A stretch of DNA of 64,000 nt from Glebionis coronaria. Taxonomy: Eukaryota; Streptophyta; Magnoliopsida; Asterales; Asteraceae. The position numbers were made by a program, and so were the translations under genes. Under the pieces are notes generated by a model, which ran no database searches, had not been told where the DNA came from, and was given only the letters and a program-made list of their open reading frames with translations. Below are positions 46,072 through 55,226 of the stretch, one piece after another. The stretch lies in NCBI GenBank assembly GCA_025667525.1, contig CM046875.1, forward strand, positions 202,034,125 to 202,098,124. The letters are read 5' to 3'. Position 1 is the first letter of the stretch. Each line of letters opens with the position of its first letter.

Positions 46072-47919
46072 CTATTCATGGATATTGGAAGGTCCACCCT
46101 GTTCAAAATGGGAAGAGAAAAGCTGTGTAAAGGTGTCTCCAAAGTCTGATCCTTGTTTGTCAGCGTTTGGGCTAACAGCGCTTGAACTGGTGTTGTCAGT
46201 GTTGGAGCCATTAACGTCTGAATTGGTCGTGTCAGCGCTTGATTTCCCTTTGTCAGCGCCTGAAGAATCATGCATGTTTGTATTTGGTGGTATTTGAACA
46301 CCACCATTATCTTTCCTTGCAGCAGTAGCAGCAGCATAATACTCATCTGTCCATATAGGAAGTGTAACATATTCTTGTGTGGGAGATGATTCAACTGCTG
46401 GTGGTCCATCTTCCTTAGCAACCTGTATACCTGAAACATTACCAATTCTCTTTTCCAAAACACTTGAAGTTACCTTCACAATGTCTGGATCAGTAACAGG
46501 CATATAATTTAAAGCTCTAGACAAAGGTTCTAAGTCAAACAACCAATTTGGACCACTCTCAGGATCACTAGGTTTACTTTCTAAAAACCTAACATGTACC
46601 TTTTCAAGTATACGTTTTTCCTTTTTAATGTAAACCCTATATCCTTTACTCTGCACTGAATAACCCATGAAGTAGCCTTCATCACCTTTTGAATCAAATT
46701 TGCCTAGGGCCTCACTAGTTTCTAACACAACTACATGACAACCAAATGGCTTAAGAAAGCCAATATTGGGCTTCCTTCCCCAAAGTAATTCATAAGGTGT
46801 CTTATTATGTATCTTGTTGACCAATGCCCTATTTTGAACATAACAAGCTGTGTTAACAGCTTCAGCCCAAAAGGCTATAGGAAAGTGGGCATCAGCCAAC
46901 ATGGTTCTGGCTGCTTCAATAAGGGTCCTATTCTTCCTTTCAGCAACCCCGTTTTGCTGTGGGGTTCTAGCTATGCTAAACTGCCTAGTAATCCCTTTCT
47001 TGGCACAAAAATCATCTAACAACTGATTTCTAAACTCACCCCCATTGTCACTTCTAATAATTTTGACCTCATTACCATTTTTCTTTTCAATTTGGGTAAT
47101 GAAATTAATCAGACTTAGGGCAGTTTCACTTTTCTTGGCTAAAAAGAAAGTCCATGTAAACCTGGAGTAATCATCAGTAATGACAAAACAATATGATTTA
47201 CCCTTCAAACTTTCTATATTAGTTGGACCAAAGAGGTCCATATGCAATAAGTGAAGTGGTTTAGAACTAGAGTGCACCTGTTTAGACCTGAATGAGACCT
47301 TGTGCTGCTTGCCCTTAAGGCATGCAACACAAGAGTGGTCATTGTGGAAAGCCTTTTCAGGCAAACCATCAACTAAACCAAGCCTCACAAGTCTATTAAT
47401 ATTCTTAAAGTTTATGTGCCCTAGTCTCCTGTGCCAAAGATTACTTTCATCTACTGAGGCTTTAGCATATAGACATGACATTTTATTATTTACCTTAATT
47501 CCATTAAGATTCACATTATATATGTCTTTATGCCTTGGTGTTCTAAAATCTATGTATTTCTCCTCAGGGAGCTTATAATCTTTTCTTAACACCAAGCACT
47601 CAGTATCTGTGAAAAGAACCTTATTTTTGTTATCACACACTTGTGATACACTAAACAAATTATAATCCAGATCTTTCACCAAGAAGACATTATCAAACCG
47701 TAGATTGTTGGTGACAAGGGTTCCTTTTCCTGTGATTGTGCCGTAGCCACCTCCAAAGTATACCTTACCACCATCTTGAATAGGAGAGAAATTGGTCAGA
47801 TAGTCTTCCTTTCCTGTCATGTGCCTTGAGCATCCACTATCCCAGTATCCATAATCATTGATCTTCTTCTGAATGCCCTGCACATAAAGAAAACACATTA
47901 GTTTTCTTTGGGAACCCAA
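46072..47919 (-). CDS. pol: S2 pol, protease and integrase part
   Basis: The open frame overlaps the gag end by 22 bp in the -1 frame. It carries the protease motif DSGCSRHMTG (about residue 28), the GAG-pre-integrase zinc region (LWHRRLGHINF, CVACLKGKQHKV) and the integrase core with acidic residues in HMDLFGP, IRSDNGGEF and GVAERKN (near 227, 289 and 325). The long Ser/Asn/Asp linker holds six copies of the SIRE motif. It ends at UAG 46072-46074. S1 is open at the matching site, so the stop is probably a private mutation. Expression requires a frame change or splicing after gag; the first Met need not be the real start. Confidence 0.9.
   Translation of the reverse strand: MGSQRKLMCFLYVQGIQKKINDYGYWDSGCSRHMTGKEDYLTNFSPIQDGGKVYFGGGYGTITGKGTLVTNNLRFDNVFLVKDLDYNLFSVSQVCDNKNKVLFTDTECLVLRKDYKLPEEKYIDFRTPRHKDIYNVNLNGIKVNNKMSCLYAKASVDESNLWHRRLGHINFKNINRLVRLGLVDGLPEKAFHNDHSCVACLKGKQHKVSFRSKQVHSSSKPLHLLHMDLFGPTNIESLKGKSYCFVITDDYSRFTWTFFLAKKSETALSLINFITQIEKKNGNEVKIIRSDNGGEFRNQLLDDFCAKKGITRQFSIARTPQQNGVAERKNRTLIEAARTMLADAHFPIAFWAEAVNTACYVQNRALVNKIHNKTPYELLWGRKPNIGFLKPFGCHVVVLETSEALGKFDSKGDEGYFMGYSVQSKGYRVYIKKEKRILEKVHVRFLESKPSDPESGPNWLFDLEPLSRALNYMPVTDPDIVKVTSSVLEKRIGNVSGIQVAKEDGPPAVESSPTQEYVTLPIWTDEYYAAATAARKDNGGVQIPPNTNMHDSSGADKGKSSADTTNSDVNGSNTDNTSSSAVSPNADKQGSDFGDTFTQLFSSHFEQGGPSNIHE
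46157..46259 (-). repeat. TGTCARCGYY array in the S2 pol linker
   Basis: Copies start at 46157, 46172, 46193, 46208, 46229 and 46250 (spacings 15, 21, 15, 21, 21). The series corresponds to the last six copies in S1. Confidence 0.8.
47878..47901 (-). other. splice-acceptor-like sequence between S2 gag and pol
   Basis: The element strand has ACTAAT (overlapping the gag stop), a TTTTCTTT tract and TGCAG|GG. The following GGC is a codon start in the pol frame. S1 conserves it. Confidence 0.4.
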
Positions 47920-50783
47920 GCCTTGGAAGACTTGGATTCATTTGGTTGTTCAACAAGAACAGACTTGGTTCTCATAACAACCCCATTTTCATCCCTGTTT
48001 GAATGAAATTCCCAGTTAACCCCAATTGGTGTTGACAATGCCTTAGAAATATAATGAAACCTGTTGCATGTCATAGAAATACCAGTATTATTAGGGTTCT
48101 GGTCTTGTTTTGGTCTCCATGTTAAGCTAGTAGAAGCTTTAGACCTATTTCCCTGTGGTTGCAAATACCTAGGTTTAGCAGTGTGTCTGTCAGCGCTGAC
48201 ATTACTCCTGTCAGCGCCCCGATTGCTCTTATCAGCGTTGAACCTAGGGTTTGCTACAGGAACCCATTGCCTATTTGACCAAGTATTTGACTTCTGAAAA
48301 GGTCTTAGGCCTTGTGTGTTAGACCCTCTAGAAAAGAATGGGGCTGGTCTAACAACTTGTGAACTTTTGTTCACAAAGGTATTGGGTCTTACAGTGTTTG
48401 ACCTATGTTGACTTTTGTCAGCGCTGAAATGGTTCCTGTCAGCGTTGACATTGGAAGCGTTGACACATTTGTAGGCCAAATGTGAAAAGCTCCCACATGA
48501 GTAACAAGCTTTTCTAGACATAGTCTTAGGTCTAGAAGCAAAGAAGCCTGTTCCATGGTTACTAACTTGGCTTTTTGGTGACCTAGAATTTCTATACATT
48601 TCTGCATATTTAACACTAGGTTTTCTAACATTTTGTGGGCCAAGGTCAACAGGTTTGCCAGTGGTAGGGTGTGTGATCTTAATAGGTTTAGGATCATCAA
48701 TTGGTTTTGTGATTGGTGTGGGCTCATTTGGACTTTCACACAATAACCCTCCCTTAACAAACAAAGTGTGGTTAGCTTTCTTCCACTCTTCTAGGTCAGT
48801 CAGCTTTTGCTGATATTCCTCAACTGGGGAAGTCACTCTAGGTGGAGGAATAAACTCCTCCTCTTGGCATTCTGGCAAGCCAGTCCAAGATAAGTCCTTT
48901 GATTGGACACCATAGAAATCCCCAGCTGGTGGTGGAACAACAGTATAATTATTCATCCCAATCCCACTCATATCCTTAGAGTCTCTTTGTTTGCTAACAC
49001 ACTCTCCTAGGGTTTGTGTGGCCTTATCAAATCTCTGGATTTTAAGACTCACATTATCTTTATTTTTGTTAGCCTCCTCTAACTGAGCTATCAAATCAAG
49101 ATTATCCCTATTTACTATATCTTGCACATCTTTACTCTGAAATAACTCATGTTTTAAGATGTTTATTTGATCCTTTAAATCAAACTCCATTTTCTTATAC
49201 TCAGCTACTGTCTTTTCTGTTTGGGTAAGAGCAATTTGATAGTTAGATACTTTGCATCTTTCAGTACTTGCCTCATCTGATAATTTAACTATCTCTTGTT
49301 TTAATTTTTCAGTATTTAAACGACAACCCTTAGAACAGAAAGCATCATCATATACCTCATTGTCTGATGAAGAGGAGGAGTGTGCCATGAGAGCATATTC
49401 AGCATGCTCTTCTTTAACTTCAGCAACCAAAGCTCTGTCCTCTTCCTCATTCTTAGCCATCCAGCTCCAATCCCATTCTCCAACACCATCAATTTGTTGA
49501 ACAGCAACCATGGCCTTGGGATCTGGGTTCTTAATCATTTGGCTAGAAGGCTTCCCAGCATCAGATCTCCTTGGAGATCTACATTCCCTCATAAAGTGCC
49601 CCATCCTATGACAGTTGTAGCACTCTACCTTGGATTTGTCAAAGCCAGCAACATCCTTAGCATTAAAGGTCATCTTCTTCTTGAACCTTTTATTGAACCT
49701 GTTTGCTCTTAAACTTACAAGAGCCATAGTCCACTTGATGTCCATCTCTTCCAATTGTTCATCACTTATCTGCTCAAGATCTTCATAAGTAATCCTTGAA
49801 TCACTAGGCAAAGAAGCAATGAATGCACACACAGTATCAAGATCAAAACCAGCAGGTTTAATTCTATCAGCGCCATGATTGTGTGTGTCAGCGCTTGAGT
49901 ACAAAGCGTTGACAGGATATGATCCAGCGCTGACAGATTGACATCCAGCGCTGACACCTTGAGATCCAGATGCTGAATGTCCATAGAAGTTCATGGAATC
50001 AAATTGGCCTTCACTTTGTGAAAAGAAAGCCATGTTGCTACTGGAAGATTTGTTATCACTCTCCAATTGCCATTCATTCTCCAACAGCCTTAACTTGTTG
50101 AAGATGTCATCAAACCTGGAAGTCTTGTGGGTGTTATTGACAAGAATAGATCTTGTCTCAATCTTCCATACATCACCAAGGCTTTTGAGAAAAGTAGCAT
50201 TCAATTCAGGGTCATCAATCTGTTTTCCCATGAAGGAAAGTTGACTTGTGATGTCAAGAAGTCTACTTCTCACACTGCTGAGATTCTCATTAGGTTGAGC
50301 TTTAAAGACAGCATACTCATGCAGTAGTTGCTTCTTCTTTTCTTCTTTTGTGTCAGCATTGCCACCATGTGCTACTTCAAGAGCTTCCCAAAGCTCTTTT
50401 GCAGACTCAAAACGTTTGTACTTATGCTGATTCTCATGACCTAGGGCATGTTTCAAGATGTTCAAAATTTTCATGTCCACCCTCTTCTTGGCTATATCTT
50501 CAACAGCTACCGCTCTCCCATCATCAGGCTTTTCCACTTTATCAGCTTCAGGACAATTAGGAACAGCTGTCCTTGCGGCAATTGCAGCAGTAATCTTTGC
50601 TGCTTTATCGAATGTGTTCCCATATTCGATAATTTCCCAAAGAGTGTAGTCATGAATAGCTATGTATTGCTCAAAATTGGACTTCCAGAGTTCAAAGTTC
50701 CTGGCATCAAACATGGGAATTTTGATACTAGGGTTTGAGAAGTTGTTTTGAAGCAAAGAAGGAGGTTGATTTGTGCCAGACAT
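47898..50783 (-). CDS. gag: S2 gag, 961 residues
   Basis: Intact. The N-terminal FDARNFELWKSNFEQYIAI and the ELWEALEVAHG region are the Copia gag (UBN2-type) domain. Knuckle 1 is CYNCHRMGHFMREC at about 388-401. A coiled coil (NYQIALTQTEKTVAEYKKM onward) spans roughly 514-575. Knuckle 2 is CYSCGSFSHLAYKC near 757. Basic Asn/Ser-rich segments with ADK/ADR units follow. The protein should bind and package element RNA. It is longer than common Copia gags, as expected for SIRE. The ATG follows the telo-box leader by five bases. Motif arrays sit at 49865-49956, 48188-48239 and 48416-48465. Confidence 0.93.
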   Translation of the reverse strand: MSGTNQPPSLLQNNFSNPSIKIPMFDARNFELWKSNFEQYIAIHDYTLWEIIEYGNTFDKAAKITAAIAARTAVPNCPEADKVEKPDDGRAVAVEDIAKKRVDMKILNILKHALGHENQHKYKRFESAKELWEALEVAHGGNADTKEEKKKQLLHEYAVFKAQPNENLSSVRSRLLDITSQLSFMGKQIDDPELNATFLKSLGDVWKIETRSILVNNTHKTSRFDDIFNKLRLLENEWQLESDNKSSSSNMAFFSQSEGQFDSMNFYGHSASGSQGVSAGCQSVSAGSYPVNALYSSADTHNHGADRIKPAGFDLDTVCAFIASLPSDSRITYEDLEQISDEQLEEMDIKWTMALVSLRANRFNKRFKKKMTFNAKDVAGFDKSKVECYNCHRMGHFMRECRSPRRSDAGKPSSQMIKNPDPKAMVAVQQIDGVGEWDWSWMAKNEEEDRALVAEVKEEHAEYALMAHSSSSSDNEVYDDAFCSKGCRLNTEKLKQEIVKLSDEASTERCKVSNYQIALTQTEKTVAEYKKMEFDLKDQINILKHELFQSKDVQDIVNRDNLDLIAQLEEANKNKDNVSLKIQRFDKATQTLGECVSKQRDSKDMSGIGMNNYTVVPPPAGDFYGVQSKDLSWTGLPECQEEEFIPPPRVTSPVEEYQQKLTDLEEWKKANHTLFVKGGLLCESPNEPTPITKPIDDPKPIKITHPTTGKPVDLGPQNVRKPSVKYAEMYRNSRSPKSQVSNHGTGFFASRPKTMSRKACYSCGSFSHLAYKCVNASNVNADRNHFSADKSQHRSNTVRPNTFVNKSSQVVRPAPFFSRGSNTQGLRPFQKSNTWSNRQWVPVANPRFNADKSNRGADRSNVSADRHTAKPRYLQPQGNRSKASTSLTWRPKQDQNPNNTGISMTCNRFHYISKALSTPIGVNWEFHSNRDENGVVMRTKSVLVEQPNESKSSKAWVPKEN
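48188..48465 (-). repeat. TGTCARCGYY arrays in gag, including a perfect palindrome
   Basis: Copies at 48188 (full TGTCAGCGCTGACA), 48209 and 48230 are 21 bp apart. Copies at 48416, 48437 and a reverse copy whose 14-mer starts at 48452 have spacings 21 and 15. Confidence 0.8.
49865..49956 (-). repeat. TGTCARCGYY array in gag with orientation switch
   Basis: Forward copies start at 49865 and 49886. Reverse copies have 14-mer starts at 49901, 49922 and 49943. The spacings 21, 15, 21, 21 equal those of the LTR. The two orientations encode different peptides (SAD/GAD versus VSAG). Confidence 0.85.
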
Positions 50784-50788
50784 GATGT

Positions 50789-50840
50789 TTTTAGGGTTTT
50801 GAGAATTTTAGGGTTTTTAGGGTTTGGTGTTTTAGGGTTC
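50789..50840 (-). promoter_or_regulatory. telo-box cluster in the S2 leader
   Basis: Four TTAGGGTT units (AACCCTAA on the element strand) lie between primer site and gag ATG. S1 shares this. Confidence 0.65.
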
Positions 50841-50873
50841 TGCGTTACTTAAAGATCAAAAGTTTCTCAACAA

Positions 50874-50885
50874 GCTCTGATACCA
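50874..50885 (-). other. primer binding site, initiator tRNA-Met type (S2)
   Basis: The element strand reads TGGTATCAGAGC two bases from the 5' LTR. Confidence 0.92.
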
Positions 50886-50887
50886 CT

Positions 50888-51409
50888 TGTTGATCCCAAA
50901 CTTAGATCGATTAAGCTTTGTGTATACGAGATTAGATCAAGTACTACACGTAGAGAAACCTTTGCTTATGAATAAAGTAACAAAGTGTTATGCGGAATTA
51001 ACACTTGATCTAAAACACAATGATGTTAAACAAACTTTCACTTGTATTAGAATAATCGTGTTGATTACAATGAAAGGTTTAACTTGCGAATACTATGAAA
51101 ACTGATATTAAACATTAACCTAAAAGATCTTCTTTTATAGAACAAGAAGTCTTGTACAATAAGCTACGAATCAACTATTCTAGGTAAAGATAAACATAGA
51201 AAATACATTGTCGTTTCTATCCTTACTAGAAGTAATCTAGAATATAATATACGTGTAGCTCACATCTTCCATCAGTGCTTGTCTTCAATCTGTCAACGCT
51301 TGACTTTATCTTGTCAACGCTTATGCTGTCAGCGCTCACTTTGCTCTTGTCAACGCTTGAGTTGTTCTTGTCAGCGTTCAAGTGTTCTGGCCTAAATTTA
51401 TTCCCAACA
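50888..51409 (-). repeat. S2 5' LTR (522 bp)
   Basis: Appears identical to 39385-39906. TATA box at 51131-51140. The motif array is at the equivalent offset (51291-51378). Confidence 0.95.
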
Positions 51410-51887
51410 CATGAGTCGCATAAGTCAAAATACTCCATACATCCGGGATCTGACAAGATGTATCATGATCTTAAGATGTTGTATTGGTGGCCGAACATGA
51501 AGGCGGACATTGCTACATATGTTAGCAAGTGCTTGACTTGTGCCAAGGTCAAGGCCGAACACATGAAACCATCAGGATTATTGGTCCAACCCGAACTGCC
51601 AGAATGGAAGTGGAAAGGATCACTATGGATTTCATTACAAAGCTACCTAAAACCTCAGCTGGATTTGACACTATTTGGGTAATCGTCGACCGACTCACCA
51701 AATCGGCTCATTTCATACCAATCAAGGAGACTGACGGAATGGATAAGTTAGCAAGAACATACTTGGAGGAGGTAGTCACGAGGGATGGTGTGCCTATGTC
51801 TATAATCTCTGACCGGGATAGCCGATTTACTTCACAGTTCTGGAAGTCGCTGCAGAAGGCATTGGGGACGCAGTTGGATATGAGCAC
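51410..51887 (+). pseudogene. pol: G1 integrase, first part, between S2 and A3
   Basis: The zinc region ([19 protein letters not shown]...[11 protein letters not shown]) follows the target duplication in frame with the part before S2. A 1-bp loss near 51618 moves the core to the next frame: [19 protein letters not shown], the [13 protein letters not shown] motif, then LDMSTN up to the A3 insertion. It carries the first two catalytic aspartates. Confidence 0.9.
51883..51887. repeat. target-site duplication AGCAC of A3
   Basis: Repeated at 60667-60671, directly after the right LTR. Confidence 0.9.
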
Positions 51888-53553
51888 TAATACACGGCTT
51901 TTTGCCCGTATGAAAATTTAAAAGTTCGTTGTGTTGGTCTAATCGAATTGATCTAGGTTCTCTACGTGACTCAGTTTTATTTTGGTGAAAAAGAATATTT
52001 TTGGTTGGTTTTTAATTTAAATGTGCAAGACTTAAAAGTAAATGTCGTTAAAGTAAAGGGCAAGTATTAAAAGAGCGTGAAAGTAAAATCTAAATCTAAT
52101 TAAACGGAAGTGGTGCAATATTTAAAACGTGACGGAAAAAAATTAATTAATCGACTAGAAAATAAGACGTGACGAGAATTAAAAATGGACAAAGTATTAA
52201 AAACATAAACTAAAAATTAAACAAGACAAAAAATATGAAAAACCACTCCAAATCGGAATATATTCCGATCAACCACGATCGGAATATAAACTTATCTTGT
52301 GATCGGAATATGGATATGACCTTGGTCGGAATGCTGTTTGGAACACCAATCGGAATATCTGTCACCTTACACGATCGGAATAACCAAAACGCACCTCGAT
52401 CGGAATATGGCAAAGAGCACCCTTGATCGAAATATCTGTCACTTACACCAAATCGGAATACCTCTTACCTTGCTACGATCGGAATTCCAAGTTCTCGTCC
52501 AATCGGAATACAGAAACCCTTATCCGATCACACAGATCGGAATGTAACTCCCTCTTCCGATTTGTCAGATCGGAATACGAAGAAAAGTACTAAAATTAAG
52601 CTAAGTAAATAAGCTATGATTCTAATAAGCACGAAACTAAATCCTAAGGTAAAACCGTGTAAAAATAAGCTACGAAACTGAAAGTTAACAACTTTTAAAA
52701 CACGAAAAAGATAAATTTTAAGAAAAACAACTTTTTATATAAAAATAACTTTTGTAAAAACTATATAAACTTGAAAATAAATCAAATAAGCTATGAAAAT
52801 AAGAGATTTAAAACAATCAAAAGCATAAAAATCAAATCTTTAAACAAGTTAACAAGATAAAAAACATGTAAATCAAAGATTAAGCAAGAAAGAAAGGTAG
52901 AATGAGAAATTCAAAACAAGAAAATTAAAGAACAATTACTTGAAATAAAAAGGTAATTAAGGTGCAAAACATGTAATTAAAGGTGCAAGTAATTAAAGGT
53001 GCTTAAAATAAAGGTGGAAGAACTAGTTTGTCAATCTAGCCAACAAGAGTAAATGAATGAATAAGAGGGGTATTTATAGGTGATTAGGGGAAAGGTTAGA
53101 GGAAGCTTCCTCCCCTCCTTCCTTTTCTTCTTAATTGCCCATTAAGTCCTTCCTTCTTAATCTTTTTGTTAATCTTGGAATGTGATGACTTTTGGCTCGG
53201 GATTTCTTTGGACTCGTCTTTTAATTCTACGATAAATAAGACTTGAGTTCCTCGACTTTAAGTGAACTTCCGTCTTTTGACTTTTTCTTCGATAAATCTT
53301 CAGAATTGGTCTTGGACTTCCGTTCTTTTTGAACCCTCGACTTTTTGACTTCGTCTTTCATCCTTTTCTTCAATAAAAGCCCGTAAATGCCCGTGAATTC
53401 CCGTGTTTTCTCCACTTTTCACCTTTTCGTCCTAAATCACAACAAAAACACAAACCACGTATAATTCCGACATAAAAGACATAAAATACACGTTTTGGTC
53501 CGGTTATTATTGTAATTAAGTGGTAGAAAAGATGTGTGTTTTCACACATATCA
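51888..53553 (-). repeat. A3 3' LTR (1666 bp)
   Basis: It starts TGATATGTGTGAAAACACACATC on its own strand (partly palindromic) and ends TTA, not CA. A TATAAATA box lies near 53068-53080. From about 52215 to 53553 it matches the other LTR with only about 15 differences, but 51888 to about 52215 is strongly diverged. Short IPI/MDM frames here are repeat artefacts. Confidence 0.88.
52250..52580. repeat. (G/A)ATCGGAATA array in the A3 LTR
   Basis: About twelve direct TCGGAAT copies and three inverted ones, spaced roughly 20-40 bp. The other LTR has the same array at about 59363-59690. Confidence 0.8.
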
Positions 53554-53573
53554 AATCCCCTACACTTGACCAT
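53554..53573 (-). other. polypurine tract of A3
   Basis: The element strand reads GTCAAGTGTAGGGGATT immediately before the 3' LTR. Confidence 0.85.
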
Positions 53574-54807
53574 TGCAATGTCCTCATGCAATGCATTAGT
53601 TACAAAGCACGTTTACATTTTTCATCATAATTAATCCATGTTGGCCTTTATTAAAGAGATAGAAAATTACAAAAATTCAAAGCAAAGAAATTAAAAAGCA
53701 TACCTTGGGTTTTGGAAATGTCATGAATAATCATCATCCTCAACTTTTCACTTTCTCCAAACCAAGCTTAAAAACGAGATCATTGTTATTATAAGTTAGT
53801 AAACTAACACGAACTCATGTGGGCCAATTATTCACTTAGACTCCCTTATTCCTAGGGGTATCTCTTATATTTTATTATTTGTCTTGAATGATCACGAGGA
53901 TGCATTGTTTGACTTATTTTGATAGTTATTAAGTCTGAAAATAAAGTGAACGATTTAATCAATAGTTAGCTAAAGGACCAAATCTTTTAAAACTGCTTCT
54001 CGGGACCTCATAAAGTTCATATCTTGGCATAACTCATTTCGCGATTTGAGACCTTTCTCGGACCGATATTTGGCAGCGACTTCATACTTCAAATCTTGAG
54101 AGACGTTCATGAAATAATGGTCTTCTCTTCATAATTGGAATTTCTTCACTTGAACTTTTTGAGAGATTCATACTTGGACCACGACTTCTTCATTTTTCTC
54201 CAATCTTTATTTTGGACTTTGATATACAGCGATCCGTCTCCTTTTATGACTTGGATCTATTTATCCTCATACCTTGTTAGGGTCTTTTCGGATACACTTC
54301 TCCATGACTTTTGGAGAGTTTTTGCTTATCGTCGTGTGTCTCGATCCTTCATATTGATTTTCGATAAATGATTCTTCACATCACTTTTGGATCTTTAGCA
54401 ACAAAATATAGCCCTCATGCCTTGTTAGGGCCTTTTCGGACTCGCCAATCTTCGCATCCCGCTTCAATAAGTTATGCCTTGGCTATGAACTCTAATCCAT
54501 ACCGAGCAACTTTTAAACGATCTGGGGCTAGAAGCTAAGTAACTTTTCAAATCGTACAACATTACTTATTAGCAGATAAATTATTAGCAAGCGATGGGAG
54601 AATAGGCTTATAATTAACTCACATAAATTCACGAAAGAATACCAGACTTATAATTGGCTCTATCATCTCTCGTTCTCCACAGTTTAAAATCTCAAGGAAT
54701 GAGACTCGTGGATACTTAGCCTATTAAATCAAAGTTTTGGGTTTTCGAGTCGCCTATAGGATCTTGCAAATTCTTGGACTTTTTCAAGTTTAGAAATCGA
54801 ATTTTAA

Positions 54808-54934
54808 AGTTCCCTTGATAAACGACTCTCTAGGATCAATTATAGGAACTTGCGAAAAGTTCTTGTTCTTAATCCATGAAAGTTAAGACTTTCGCGTTTT
54901 ATAGCTCCCTATATAAAAGCCTAGCAAAACTTGA
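54808..54934 (-). other. conserved non-coding block shared with A2
   Basis: The reverse strand matches A2 31613-31741 at roughly 90%, including TTTTATATAGGGAGCT and CGCAAGTTCCTATAATTGAT. Confidence 0.75.
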
Positions 54935-55206
54935 CTTAAACACGTTAAGGATACTAGCTAGAGTAACTTAGGCAAGTAAACTCGGGTTGAGTCAAAAGAT
55001 TCACAATGTTTGAAAATTAAAACCACTTATTTAAAGATTTATTCTAGCAAGGAAAGAAAATAACTATACAAAGGGATAAACTAATAGGCCAAAATAGATC
55101 AAAAATTTTGAAAAATGTCGAAAAATTTGATTTTCCGGTTAAAATGAGGATAAGAGCAAGGAAAAGACCACTTAACTTCGATAGAAGTCCCCCCTACACT
55201 TGATAT

Positions 55207-55226
55207 AAACATTGTCCTCAATGTTT
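55207..55226 (-). other. stem-loop AAACATTG-AGGA-CAATGTTT (A3)
   Basis: The same 20 bases as A2 31370-31389, flanked on both sides by AAGTGTAGGGG tracts that copy the terminal purine tract. Confidence 0.75.

Larger units (their letters stand above)
39385..51409 (-). mobile_element. SIRE-type Copia retrotransposon S2, complete
   Basis: A 12,025-bp element in antisense inside G1 pol. LTRs are 522 bp each and appear identical. Order on its own strand: 5' LTR, Met primer site, telo-box leader, gag, protease-integrase, RT-RNase H, 1.25-kb spacer, ORF3, purine tract, 3' LTR. The target duplication is perfect. Only one disabling change is seen, a UAG in the pol linker. It is probably the youngest insertion in the window. 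Confidence 0.95.

Noticed and set aside
50458..50738. Plus-strand frames within S2 gag suggesting an antisense gene
   Set aside because: Low-complexity shadows without homology or conservation in S1.
52235..52547. Overlapping small frames (MKNHSKSEYIPINHD and others), duplicated at 59348-59660
   Set aside because: They are translations of the ATCGGAATA array inside both A3 LTRs.
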